Below, one piece after another: positions 35,637 through 43,632 of a stretch of 64,000 nt of DNA. This DNA comes from Bacteroidota bacterium (GTDB lineage Bacteria; Bacteroidota; Bacteroidia; UBA4408), in NCBI GenBank assembly GCA_963169745.1, contig CAUJCU010000002.1, forward strand, positions 124,001 through 188,000, written 5' to 3'. The notes beneath the pieces were generated by a model. It ran no database searches. It was not told the origin of the DNA and was given only the letters and a program-made list of their open reading frames with translations. The position numbers and the translations under genes are program-made. The number at the start of each line of letters is the position of its first letter. Position 1 is the stretch's first letter.

Positions 35637-36056
35637 TCATATATTTTTATTCGCTTTCATATAGTTTTGCAGCATAATTACCGCACTGGTTTGGTCAACA
35701 AGAGCCTTATTTTTTCTATCCTTTTTTTTTAACCCACTCATCAATAAACTTTGTTGAGCTATTTTAGATGTATATCTTTCATCTATTCGCAGTACCGGAA
35801 TGTGAGGAAATTTTGTATTTAAGCGTTTTACAAATCCTTTTATATAGCGTTCTACTTCATTTAGTGAGCCATCAGCATGTTTTGGCAAGCCCACAACAAA
35901 TTCTGACACCTCCTCTGTTTTTAGGTAGTTATCCATAAAAGTTTCAATTTCATTGGGATGCACGGTACACAATGCAGTAGCTATTAACTGTAGAGAATCA
36001 GTAACTGCAATTCCTACCCTTTTGGTTCCATAATCAAAACACATAATACGTGACAT
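35637..36056 (-). CDS. ruvX: YqgF/RuvX family pre-16S rRNA nuclease / putative Holliday junction resolvase
   Basis: 139 residues with an RNase H-like fold. C-F-D-Y-G-T-K-R-V-G-I-A at residues 5-16 carries the first catalytic Asp (D7), D-E-R-Y-T-S the middle one and D-Q-T-S-A-V-I the last. The family was named as a putative Holliday-junction resolvase, but in E. coli YqgF matures the 5' end of 16S rRNA. The ATG lies only about 3 nt past the expected transcription start, so the mRNA should be nearly leaderless. Its promoter is inside direct-repeat copy 1 of the R-M insertion. Confidence 0.95.
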   Translation of the reverse strand: MSRIMCFDYGTKRVGIAVTDSLQLIATALCTVHPNEIETFMDNYLKTEEVSEFVVGLPKHADGSLNEVERYIKGFVKRLNTKFPHIPVLRIDERYTSKIAQQSLLMSGLKKKDRKNKALVDQTSAVIMLQNYMKANKNI

Positions 36057-36062
36057 ACCTTA

Positions 36063-36070
36063 CAAATATA
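36063..36070 (-). promoter_or_regulatory. -7 box TAtaTTTG of ruvX (near-leaderless)
   Basis: Exact consensus on the minus strand, ending 6 nt before the ATG. A TTTG about 16 bp upstream may serve as -33. The same box is duplicated at 37753-37760 in the other repeat copy. Confidence 0.6.
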
Positions 36071-36135
36071 CGTACTAATTTTTATCCAAATAAAGGTTTA
36101 AAGAGTGTTTAAGCTTTAAGTGCAGCAGCCACAAA

Positions 36136-36165
36136 GCTAATAAAAAGCGGGTGAGGTTATGATAC
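36136..36165 (-). pseudogene. pyrG: pyrG 3'-end remnant
   Basis: The distal part of repeat copy 1 encodes a C-terminal scrap of CTP synthase with no upstream part. Compared with the intact gene it has two synonymous changes (two Pro codons), one Val-to-Ile, one Ala-to-Ser and one Gln-to-stop. It is dead sequence left or brought by the R-M insertion. Confidence 0.75.
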
Positions 36166-36173
36166 TTTTTTCG

Positions 36174-36665
36174 TCATTTGTTGAAGGTCTTGTTTGCCCA
36201 AGTGAAAAATTCTGTCAAATTAAACACCAAAATTTCTTTACTCTTAGTTTCTTCTGTTGTGTATTTCTTTTGTTTTACTGCTTCTTTTAACCACTTGATT
36301 GCACCAGCTTTCCAACCTGCACCGTCAATCAAAATCATAATTGAATTTTCAGGCATTGCCTCTATGGTGTTTAAATATAAATAAGGCAATTTTTCGTCAA
36401 CAGAACCTGCTACTTGTTGCCATTTGCACTCAATGCGAATTTGTAAATTGTATTTTTTTGAAATGAGTAAAAATTCTGTGTTGCCTTTATGTTCGTAAAC
36501 TGTTGTAAAAGGAACATTTTCGAGAAGTAACTCTTCACCGTATTTCTCTTTTTTCTTTTCCCAAACACGATAATTTATTAACTCAAATCCTTTACCAGTC
36601 AATACAGTCTTTACAGCTACTTCAAGCTGATTGCCTGTTACATTACTCTTAGTTCCTTTTTCCAT
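36174..36665 (-). CDS. PD-(D/E)XK type II restriction endonuclease (putative)
   Basis: 163 residues. T-G-N-Q-L-E near the start, acidic E64 and R-I-E79-C-K81-W-Q-Q form a PD-(D/E)XK nuclease core, followed by G-S-V-D-E-K-L-P-Y-L-Y-L-N, a stretch seen in several restriction-enzyme families. It would cut DNA unless the partner methylase has modified it. Its ATG directly follows the TAG of the methylase gene with no gap, so expression is coupled, methylase first. The stop lies 9 bp from repeat copy 1. The recognition sequence cannot be read off. Confidence 0.8.
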   Translation of the reverse strand: MEKGTKSNVTGNQLEVAVKTVLTGKGFELINYRVWEKKKEKYGEELLLENVPFTTVYEHKGNTEFLLISKKYNLQIRIECKWQQVAGSVDEKLPYLYLNTIEAMPENSIMILIDGAGWKAGAIKWLKEAVKQKKYTTEETKSKEILVFNLTEFFTWANKTFNK

Positions 36666-37655
36666 CTATACGATTGAATAGTTTGTAACAACGATTTCAT
36701 TAATAGCTCCGCGTTTTGTTGGATCGGAATTAATCATCCGTCTTGCAGGAACTCGTGTGATGTTATAGTCGCTATATATATCGTCAAAAAAATTGTCCAA
36801 TGGATCGTTGTTTTTTGGGTCTGAGTTGCTCAACATTACTTTTATACCTTCCTTGTCAAGCTCTCTGAATAATTTTGAAAGTTCGACTTGTTTGTTATCG
36901 GCAAAGTCATGTTTACTGTATGCTTTGAAACTTGCAGTCTTGCTTATCGGTCTGTATGGTGGGTCAAAGTAAACGAATGACTTAGCTTTTAAGTCTGTTA
37001 TGATTTCTTTGAAGTCAGCTTTTTTTATTTCGGCAATTTGTAATACTTGATGAACTGCAATTAAATTTTGTTCGTCACAAATTGTAGGGTTGTCATAGTC
37101 GCCTGCCGGTGAATTAAATTCTCCTTTGGAGTTAACACGATAAAGTCCGTTGAAGCAAGTCCGATTTAAGAAAATCAGTTGTGCTGCTCTTGGAAACCAT
37201 TGTTCTGAATACTTGTCATAGTCTATGTTAAAGCGTTGCAAGTTGTAATTTGTCCGTTGGTCGTAGAAAAACTCTTGGCGTTGCTTCTTGTCAAGTTTGA
37301 TGTAATTTTTTTGATAGCGATAAAGAAAGTCAAGCAGTTTTGCCACATCATTTTGAATGACTTTGTAAGTTAAAATAAGTTCATCGTTTATGTCATAGAG
37401 GTAGGCGCTTTCAATGTTGTAGTGTTGTGCAATGTCAAAAAAAACCGCACCGCTGCCCAAAAATGGCTCATAAAAGGATTTAATCTTTTTTTGTTTGAGT
37501 TGTTTTGGATAAAGTTCTTGGAATTTGTCGAGCAACTGTCCCTTGCCGCCAGCCCATTTTAAAAATGGTCTTGCCCCAACATTGTAAGGATTGAAAAGGT
37601 CTTCAACTGTCAAAACGTTGTTATCCTTGATTTTATATTTTGTTACTGTCGCCAT
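36666..37655 (-). CDS. Dam/DpnII-type (D12 class) adenine-N6 DNA methyltransferase
   Basis: 329 residues from the ATG at 37655; a TTG at 37670 is the only reason for a longer frame. Motif I-type F-L-K-W-A-G-G-K-G-Q is at 31-40, motif IV D-P-P-Y at 231-234, and F-N-G-L-Y-R-V-N near 168 is typical of the D12 class that includes Dam and M.DpnII. It methylates adenine N6, protecting sites from the partner nuclease. GATC recognition is likely by family but not proven. It has its own -7 box and a second one in repeat copy 2. Confidence 0.93.
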   Translation of the reverse strand: MATVTKYKIKDNNVLTVEDLFNPYNVGARPFLKWAGGKGQLLDKFQELYPKQLKQKKIKSFYEPFLGSGAVFFDIAQHYNIESAYLYDINDELILTYKVIQNDVAKLLDFLYRYQKNYIKLDKKQRQEFFYDQRTNYNLQRFNIDYDKYSEQWFPRAAQLIFLNRTCFNGLYRVNSKGEFNSPAGDYDNPTICDEQNLIAVHQVLQIAEIKKADFKEIITDLKAKSFVYFDPPYRPISKTASFKAYSKHDFADNKQVELSKLFRELDKEGIKVMLSNSDPKNNDPLDNFFDDIYSDYNITRVPARRMINSDPTKRGAINEIVVTNYSIV

Positions 37656-37674
37656 ATTACAAAAAGCCAATGTC

Positions 37675-37682
37675 CAAATTTA
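37675..37682 (-). promoter_or_regulatory. -7 box TAaaTTTG of methylase gene, GATC at -33
   Basis: Exact consensus on the minus strand with a leader of about 16 nt to the ATG at 37655. A GATC (37702-37705) lies 19 bp upstream of the box, in the -33 region. Confidence 0.5.
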
Positions 37683-37752
37683 GCCAAAAAGTTTAATAAT
37701 CGATCCGAAAGTTTTGAGTTTTAAGATTTGCCAAAGCAATACGCCAAGCATG

Positions 37753-37854
37753 CAAATATACGTACTAATTTTATCCAAATAAAGGTTTAAAGAGTGTTTA
37801 AGCTTTAAGTGCAGCAGCCACAAAGCTAACAAAAAGAGGGTGTGGTTGTGCTAC
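37753..37854. repeat. Direct repeat copy 2, includes native pyrG 3' end
   Basis: Partner of 36063-36165. This copy is continuous with the intact pyrG gene (stop at 37798-37800) and ends in a spare copy of the ruvX -7 box (37753-37760) that could drive the methylase gene. Confidence 0.92.
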
Positions 37855-39399
37855 TGTACTCTTATATTCGGGATGAAACTGCACTCCAATAAAAAAAGGA
37901 TGAGAAGGTATTTCAACAATTTCAACTAAATGGGCCTTCGTATTCATACCGCTATTAATCATTCCGGCATTTACAAAATCATGAAGGTATTCATTGTTGA
38001 ACTCAAACCTATGACGATGACGTTCTGAGATTAAATCTGACTTATAGATACGATGTGCTAATGTATTTTCTTTAATTTGGCAGTCATAAGCACCCAAGCG
38101 CATTGTGCCTCCTTTGTGTACTACCCTTTTTTGTTCTTCAATTAAGCTAATTACCGGGTGCGTGGTTTCACTATTCATTTCGGTGCTGTGAGCATCTTCA
38201 AAGCCAATAACATTGCGGGCAAATTCAATTACGGCACATTGCATACCTAAACAAATTCCTAGAAAAGGAATATTATTTTCACGCACATATTTAATAGTTG
38301 CAATTTTTCCGTCTATCCCTCTCTCGCCAAAACCAGGAGCTACCAATACAGCCCCTACACCTATAAGGCGATCAGCTATATTCTCATTGGTAATTTTTTC
38401 GCTGCTTAACCATATTAGATTGACTTTAGTATTGTTAGCAACTCCGGCATGAATAAAGGCTTCTGTAATTGACTTATAAGCATCTTTTAGTTCGGTATAT
38501 TTTCCTACTAAGGCTATATTTACTTCAAACTGCGGATTTTTTAGTTTTTTAATAAACTTATTCCATAAGCCTAACTCGTGCTTTTGCTCGACCTTTATAT
38601 GTAACTTTCTAAGAACAACTTCATCTAGTTTCTCTTCTTTCATTAAAAACGGAACATCATAAATTGTTGAAGCATCAATACTTTCAATTACGGCATCAGG
38701 TTCCACATTACAAAACAAGGCTATTTTTTTTCGAATGTCCTTATTTAACTCATGTTCGGTACGGCAAACTAAAATGTCGGGCTGAATACCGTATTCTAAT
38801 AATGCTTTTACCGAGTGTTGGGTAGGTTTTGTTTTTAGTTCACCTGCTGCCGATAAAAAAGGGACAAGGGTTAAATGGATTACTAAAGAGTTTTTTCCCA
38901 TTTCCCATTTCATCTGCCGAACTGCTTCAATATATGGGAGTGATTCTATATCGCCTACGGTTCCTCCAATTTCGGTAATAACAAAATCGTAGAGTTTATT
39001 TTTAGCGAGTAGCTTTATACTGTTCTTAATTTCATCAGTAATATGCGGTATAACTTGAACTGTTTTGCCTAAATAAACTCCCTTACGCTCTTTATCGATA
39101 ACCGATTTGTAAATGCGTCCTGTAGTAATACTATTGGCTCGAGATGTTGGAACATTTAGAAACCTTTCATAATGTCCTAAATCTAAATCGGTTTCGGCCC
39201 CATCGTTAGTTACATAACATTCGCCATGCTCATAAGGGTTAAGCGTACCAGGATCAACATTGATATAGGGATCTAACTTTTGGATGGTAACCGAAAAACC
39301 TCTTGATTGAAGTAGGGTGGCCAATGATGCTGAAATTATTCCTTTTCCTAATGATGACGTAACCCCACCGGTTACAAAAATATATTTAGCATTTGGCAT
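37798..39399 (-). CDS. pyrG: CTP synthase
   Basis: 533 residues from the ATG at 39399 ([16 protein letters not shown]); the frame extends nine codons to a TTG with no support. The synthase domain opens with [11 protein letters not shown], and the glutaminase domain has the nucleophile in G-I-C-L-G-M-Q and the catalytic H-P-E near the end (F-H-P-E-Y). It makes CTP from UTP, ATP and glutamine. The last 18 or so codons lie in direct repeat copy 2. Before the R-M insertion it would have been next to ruvX. Confidence 0.97.
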   Translation of the reverse strand: MPNAKYIFVTGGVTSSLGKGIISASLATLLQSRGFSVTIQKLDPYINVDPGTLNPYEHGECYVTNDGAETDLDLGHYERFLNVPTSRANSITTGRIYKSVIDKERKGVYLGKTVQVIPHITDEIKNSIKLLAKNKLYDFVITEIGGTVGDIESLPYIEAVRQMKWEMGKNSLVIHLTLVPFLSAAGELKTKPTQHSVKALLEYGIQPDILVCRTEHELNKDIRKKIALFCNVEPDAVIESIDASTIYDVPFLMKEEKLDEVVLRKLHIKVEQKHELGLWNKFIKKLKNPQFEVNIALVGKYTELKDAYKSITEAFIHAGVANNTKVNLIWLSSEKITNENIADRLIGVGAVLVAPGFGERGIDGKIATIKYVRENNIPFLGICLGMQCAVIEFARNVIGFEDAHSTEMNSETTHPVISLIEEQKRVVHKGGTMRLGAYDCQIKENTLAHRIYKSDLISERHRHRFEFNNEYLHDFVNAGMINSGMNTKAHLVEIVEIPSHPFFIGVQFHPEYKSTVAQPHPLFVSFVAAALKA

Positions 39400-39423
39400 T
39401 GCAAGAAGTTTAAATAACGGGCA

Positions 39424-39431
39424 CAAAAATA
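39424..39431 (-). promoter_or_regulatory. -7 box TAttTTTG of pyrG
   Basis: Exact consensus on the minus strand, leader of about 20 nt to the ATG at 39399. It overlaps the rejected TTG start, which supports the shorter protein. Confidence 0.55.
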
Positions 39432-39549
39432 GCTAATACAATTTACTAAATAAAGCAGAAAGCGTGTATTTGTTAATTAATTTTCAGGGGCTCTACCAAG
39501 GGCTTAGAAAATAGGCTAAAGTAATTTTACAATTTTCTGATAATCAACT

Positions 39550-41301
39550 TTATACATATTCTTTGTTATGGGCTTGATAGAGTTTAAAATAAAACCCTTC
39601 TGTTTCCATTAACTGAGCATGTGTTCCAGATTCTTTCAAATAGCCTTTATCAAGTACCATAATAACATGTGCATCTTTAATGGTGCTAAGGCGATGGGCA
39701 ATAATTATGGAAGTTCGATGGGCGGTAAGCTGCTCAGTAGCCAACTGTATAAGTCGTTCTGACTCTGAATCAATGGAAGATGTAGCCTCATCCAAAATCA
39801 TTATAGAAGGGTTATAAAGGTAGGCTCTTAAAAAAGAAATAAGCTGTCTTTGTCCGGTACTTAACAAAGAGCCACGTTCCATAACTTGATAATCAATTCC
39901 GCCCGGTAATTTGGAAATAAATTGAATCATCCCGGTTTCGGTAGCTGCTTCAATCACTCTTTGCTTTGTAAGCGATGTTTCATTTAAAATTACATTTTCA
40001 TATATACTGCCCGGAAATAAAAAAACATCTTGCATAATGGTTCCAATGAGTTTTCGCAAATGATTAAGCTCATACTCCATAATGTCAATACCATCAATTT
40101 TAATTTCTCCTTTTTGAATTTCATAGTAGCGGCAAAGTAATGCAGCTATGGTTGTTTTTCCAGATCCGGTAGCCCCGACAAAGGCTACTCGTTGCCCGGG
40201 TTCAATCACAAAAGAAACATCTTTAATTACCCAGTCTTCATTTTTATAAGCAAACCAAACCCGATTAAATTCTATTTTTCCTTTAATGGTATTGGGCTTA
40301 AACGTTCCATTATTGGAGTTATATGCATCGGTTTCAATTACCTGAATTACCCTTTCGCTGCACACCATGCCCATTTGTAAGGTATTAAACCTATCGGCCA
40401 ATTGCCGAATAGGTTTAAAAAGCATATTTATATACATAATAAAAGCCACAATTACCCCGGTTGTAATTTCGTGCTGTAGCGTTTCTTTGGCTCCCCACCA
40501 TACAAGTAAACCAATACTGGTAGCCGATAAGATTTCAACCACCGGAAAAAAAACCGAATAATGCCAAACTGAACGATTGTTTGCGTTACGGTGTTTGTTA
40601 TTGATTGTTTTAAATTTCAGGTATTCTTGTTCCTGACGGTTAAATATCTGTACTAAACTCATTCCGTTAATGTGTTCCTGAACAAAGGCATTTAACGAAG
40701 CCACATGTGTTCTAACATCATTAAAAGCAGCGCGTATTGCATTTTTAAAAATATAGGTAGCTAATAAAAGTAAGGGAATGATGCTTAAACATAAAAAAGT
40801 TATTTTCCAGTTGGTATAAAACATGACCAAAATTATAATCAAAAGTTTCAGTAAGTCACCTGCAATATCTAAGAATCCTTGAGAAAACACCTCTGAGATA
40901 TTTTGAATATCACTAATACAACGTGTGACTAAAGTACCTACCGGGGTTTTATCATAATATTCTAACTTAAAATGTATAAGCTTTTTATACAGTTTCATAC
41001 GAATTTCATGAACAATATGCAATGCCAGCAGGTTACTTAAATAACCCGAAAGGTACTGTACCGATACTTCCAAAAACAGAACGGCAACAATAACTAGCAT
41101 CATTCGTCCCAAACCGGGTAAATCGCTCTTTACAATATACTCATCAAATGCATACTGAACCAAATACGGTCTCAGCGGGGCTAAAAATGCCCCTAAGAGG
41201 GTAAGTAGTATGGCTCCACGTAAAAGCCATTTATACCCCTTCGTAAAGGACAATAATTTCTTAAACAAATGAAAATCAAATGCTTTTCCAGCAACAGACA
41301 T
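39550..41301 (-). CDS. ABC exporter, fused membrane and ATPase domains (MsbA-like)
   Basis: 583 residues, a half-transporter that works as a dimer. Six membrane helices fill about 20-310. The ATPase domain has Walker A G-A-T-G-S-G-K-T, signature L-S-T-G-Q-R-Q (canonical L-S-G-G-Q with Thr in third place), Walker B M-I-L-D-E-A and the H-loop I-A-H-R-L-S. It exports lipids, peptides or drugs; the substrate is unknown. The changed signature is common in heterodimeric exporters, so a partner may exist elsewhere. The truA stop is 2 bp upstream, so the two are one operon. Confidence 0.92.
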   Translation of the reverse strand: MSVAGKAFDFHLFKKLLSFTKGYKWLLRGAILLTLLGAFLAPLRPYLVQYAFDEYIVKSDLPGLGRMMLVIVAVLFLEVSVQYLSGYLSNLLALHIVHEIRMKLYKKLIHFKLEYYDKTPVGTLVTRCISDIQNISEVFSQGFLDIAGDLLKLLIIILVMFYTNWKITFLCLSIIPLLLLATYIFKNAIRAAFNDVRTHVASLNAFVQEHINGMSLVQIFNRQEQEYLKFKTINNKHRNANNRSVWHYSVFFPVVEILSATSIGLLVWWGAKETLQHEITTGVIVAFIMYINMLFKPIRQLADRFNTLQMGMVCSERVIQVIETDAYNSNNGTFKPNTIKGKIEFNRVWFAYKNEDWVIKDVSFVIEPGQRVAFVGATGSGKTTIAALLCRYYEIQKGEIKIDGIDIMEYELNHLRKLIGTIMQDVFLFPGSIYENVILNETSLTKQRVIEAATETGMIQFISKLPGGIDYQVMERGSLLSTGQRQLISFLRAYLYNPSIMILDEATSSIDSESERLIQLATEQLTAHRTSIIIAHRLSTIKDAHVIMVLDKGYLKESGTHAQLMETEGFYFKLYQAHNKEYV

Positions 41302-41303
41302 AA

Positions 41304-42086
41304 TTAGATTTGATAATTAGTAAATAATTTTTCTTGTGTACTGAAATAGTTGTTGGGATATGTAACCTGAGTTAAAAAGAGTCCACGGGCAGGTACAGAG
41401 AGGCCGGCCTTACTTCTATTCTTGCTTTCAATAATTTTCACAAATTGTTCTAAGTCTAGTTTCTTTTTTCCTAGATCAATCATAGTTCCTACAACAGCAC
41501 GTACCATATTCCGCAAAAAACGATTGGCTTCAATAGTAAAAATAAGACAATTGTTATCTTCTGTCCAAACAGCACGAATTATATGGCAGTTGTTTGTAAA
41601 AACCTGTGTATTGCTTTTGCTGAATGAAGAAAAGTCAGTAAATTTCATTAACTCTGCACAGCCTAGCTGCATAATTTCAATATCTAAAGGATAGTTAAAA
41701 AGCCATGCATTTTTTACAAAGGGGTCTTTTTGACGTAGAATATAGTATTTGTATGTTCTGCTAGTGGCATCGAACCGAGCATGAGCAGTAGCACCTGTTT
41801 TGTAAATATTATTTACTACTATGTCGCTGGGTAACACCCGGTTAAGCTTGTATAAAAAATTAGTTTCATTATCAATAGGTGTTGAAACATCAAAATGAGC
41901 ATAAAACTCGCTCGAATGAACCCCTGTATCTGTTCGCCCGCAGCCTGTTATATCACCTTCTAAGTCAGCAAACATCTTAATACTTTCTTGTAATTTTTGC
42001 TGTACTGTAGGAACACCGGGCTGTATTTGCCACCCGTTATATAAAGTTCCTTCGTAGGCTATTTTAATAAAATACCTGAAAAGCAT
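41304..42086 (-). CDS. truA: tRNA pseudouridine38-40 synthase
   Basis: 260 residues, normal for TruA. The catalytic Asp53 is in G-R-T-D-T-G-V-H. R-Y-F-I-K-I-A-Y-E-G-T near the start and F-L-R-N-M-V-R-A-V-V-G-T near residue 190 are diagnostic. It isomerises uridines 38-40 in the anticodon stem. The -7 box ends only 5 nt before the ATG, so the mRNA should be nearly leaderless. The ABC exporter gene follows after 2 bp. Confidence 0.96.
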   Translation of the reverse strand: MLFRYFIKIAYEGTLYNGWQIQPGVPTVQQKLQESIKMFADLEGDITGCGRTDTGVHSSEFYAHFDVSTPIDNETNFLYKLNRVLPSDIVVNNIYKTGATAHARFDATSRTYKYYILRQKDPFVKNAWLFNYPLDIEIMQLGCAELMKFTDFSSFSKSNTQVFTNNCHIIRAVWTEDNNCLIFTIEANRFLRNMVRAVVGTMIDLGKKKLDLEQFVKIIESKNRSKAGLSVPARGLFLTQVTYPNNYFSTQEKLFTNYQI

Positions 42087-42091
42087 GGTCG

Positions 42092-42099
42092 CAAAGTTA
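42092..42099 (-). promoter_or_regulatory. -7 box TAacTTTG of truA (near-leaderless)
   Basis: Exact consensus on the minus strand. The expected start at about 42088 leaves a leader of about 2 nt before the ATG at 42086. No clear -33 TTG. Confidence 0.55.
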
Positions 42100-42333
42100 G
42101 GTATAAAATTACTCCCATACGAATTTTGGCTTTAGGCTGCTGTTAAGCATTGTCAATTAGACTAATTTTTAGTTTTTAAAGGAATTGTAAAAAACTCATA
42201 CAGTCACAGCCTTTAAATTATAAATATAATTTTGCTTTAATACTTTATATTTACATTTATAAAATATGACTTAGCCTTTAAGTGATTTTAAGGCTCGATT
42301 TTTGAGTATGAAGTTTTATTAACAGTATTGATT

Positions 42334-42768
42334 ATGACTATTTCATTGGTTCAAAAAAGAATTTCACAGTTGGTTTTGGTTGCATTAGTTAGTTTTATGG
42401 CTGCTTGTGCTCCAGAAGATACTAAAGATGTTGAGGCCGATTTTTCAGGAACTTGGGCTTGTAATGAGACTACCTCAAACCCAGCAGGAACAACAAATTT
42501 TACAGTCAATATTAAAAAAGACGGCAGCAGCGGAAATTCGTACAAAATAAGTAATTTTTACAATTTGGGCTACAGCCACGAAGCTTTGGTAACTATAAGT
42601 TCAAGCAGCGTTTCGCTGTCTTCACAAACTATAGGTTCAGGAAATTCGGCCTACTCAGCAAGCGGGAGTGGAACAGTAAGCAGCAGTACCAAGTTTAGTA
42701 TGAGCTATAAAATGGATGATGGCAGCGGTGCGGCTGATAATTGCAACGCTACTTTTACCAAAAATTAA
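42334..42768 (+). CDS. Small lipoprotein, lipocalin-like, serine-rich
   Basis: 144 residues from the ATG at 42334 (two codons after a TTG that also fits). Signal peptide with lipobox S-F-M-A-A-C, Cys25 as anchor. The mature part has D-F-S-G-T-W-A-C and alternating strands as in small lipocalin-like lipoproteins, and is unusually rich in Ser (near residues 90-125 almost every second residue). Function unknown. It stops 2 bp before the convergent SDR gene end. Confidence 0.7.
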   Translation: MTISLVQKRISQLVLVALVSFMAACAPEDTKDVEADFSGTWACNETTSNPAGTTNFTVNIKKDGSSGNSYKISNFYNLGYSHEALVTISSSSVSLSSQTIGSGNSAYSASGSGTVSSSTKFSMSYKMDDGSGAADNCNATFTKN

Positions 42769-42770
42769 CC

Positions 42771-43559
42771 CTATAAACAGGCTGTTCTGCCTCCGTCAAC
42801 TGGCAAATTAATTCCATTAATATATCCGGCAGCCGGGCTTGCTAAAAAAGCAATGGCAGAGGCAATTTCTTCGGGTGCAGCAAACCGTCCAGCAGGAATC
42901 TCATGAAGCATTTCATGCGTAACCCCATCTGATGAATCATTGCTTTTTTGAACTTTGTTTAAAATAATTTCTTGTAAACGTGATGTGTATGTGGCCCCCG
43001 GCAGCACATTATTAACCGTTATGCCGAAAGCAGCCACTTCAGACGAAAGTGTTTTGCTCCAATTAGCCACAGCAGCTCTTATGGTATTAGAAACACCTAA
43101 GCCTTTAATTGGTTGTTTCACAGAGGTAGATATAATATTTATAATACGACCATAGCCTTCTTTCTTCATAAAAGGTAATACCGCTTTAGCCAAAATATGA
43201 TTACAAACCAAATGATTATTAAAGGCATTTAGAAAATCCGGAACAAGCGCATCGCTTATTTTTCCGGCAGGTGGACCACCCGTATTATTTATCATTATAT
43301 GAGCGGCATCATTTTGTGCTATATATTTATCAATAGCATTTTGTAACGTTTCGGGCTTAGAAAAATCAGCAACGATATACTCATTCTGAATATTATTAAC
43401 CCTGTTAATTTCACCTAGTGTTACTTTCAACTTCTCTTCATTTCGGGCTATTAAAATTATTTTAGCACCTAAAGCAGCCAGTTCTATGGCAGTTGCTTTT
43501 CCAATACCTTGCGTGCTACCACACACAAAAGCTCTTTTATTTTGTAAACTTAAGTTCAT
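42771..43559 (-). CDS. SDR-family protein with altered catalytic motif
   Basis: 262 residues. The cofactor loop G-S-T-Q-G-I-G (14-20), N-N-T-G near 91 and S144 are present, but the Y-x-x-x-K motif is replaced: aligned positions read S157-N-T-I-R161. SDRs normally need that Tyr and Lys. A divergent subgroup with S-N-x-I-R is known to me from annotated genomes, but its reaction is not. It may use other residues or be a binding protein. Often annotated as 3-oxoacyl-ACP reductase, which I would not assume. It is convergent with the lipoprotein gene and divergent from the M43 protease gene. Confidence 0.82.
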   Translation of the reverse strand: MNLSLQNKRAFVCGSTQGIGKATAIELAALGAKIILIARNEEKLKVTLGEINRVNNIQNEYIVADFSKPETLQNAIDKYIAQNDAAHIMINNTGGPPAGKISDALVPDFLNAFNNHLVCNHILAKAVLPFMKKEGYGRIINIISTSVKQPIKGLGVSNTIRAAVANWSKTLSSEVAAFGITVNNVLPGATYTSRLQEIILNKVQKSNDSSDGVTHEMLHEIPAGRFAAPEEIASAIAFLASPAAGYINGINLPVDGGRTACL

Positions 43560-43632
43560 TGGGCTAAATTACAAGCAACAATGCATTGAAAAAAATATTT
43601 TTTACATTAGTGCAAAAAAATTACGCTAAAAA

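Larger units (their letters stand above)
36063..36165. repeat. Direct repeat copy 1 flanking R-M cassette (with pyrG 3' remnant)
   Basis: Matches 37753-37854. The first 78 bases (36063-36140) equal 37753-37829 except for one extra T in a T-run; the last 25 have five mismatches. On the minus strand this copy reads as the end of CTP synthase ([15 protein letters not shown]-stop) with an in-frame TAA where pyrG has CAA. It includes the ruvX promoter. Confidence 0.92.
36166..37752 (-). mobile_element. R-M cassette inserted between pyrG and ruvX
   Basis: A unit holding only the methylase and nuclease genes plus the methylase promoter, bounded by the direct repeats at 36063-36165 and 37753-37854. 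Removing the unit and one repeat restores pyrG followed directly by ruvX with one promoter region. No recombinase, transposase or inverted ends are present. It fits insertion with long target duplication, a pattern reported for restriction-modification genes. Confidence 0.8.

Noticed and set aside
36063-37854. Phage- or ICE-type att sites at the pyrG 3' end
   Set aside because: The repeats resemble an attL/attR pair at a gene end, but there is no integrase, excisionase or other mobility gene between them, only the two R-M genes. Long target duplication explains it more simply.
39400-39426. N-terminal extension of CTP synthase to a TTG
   Set aside because: The -7 box of the gene overlaps the TTG, and family members begin at the [12 protein letters not shown] position.
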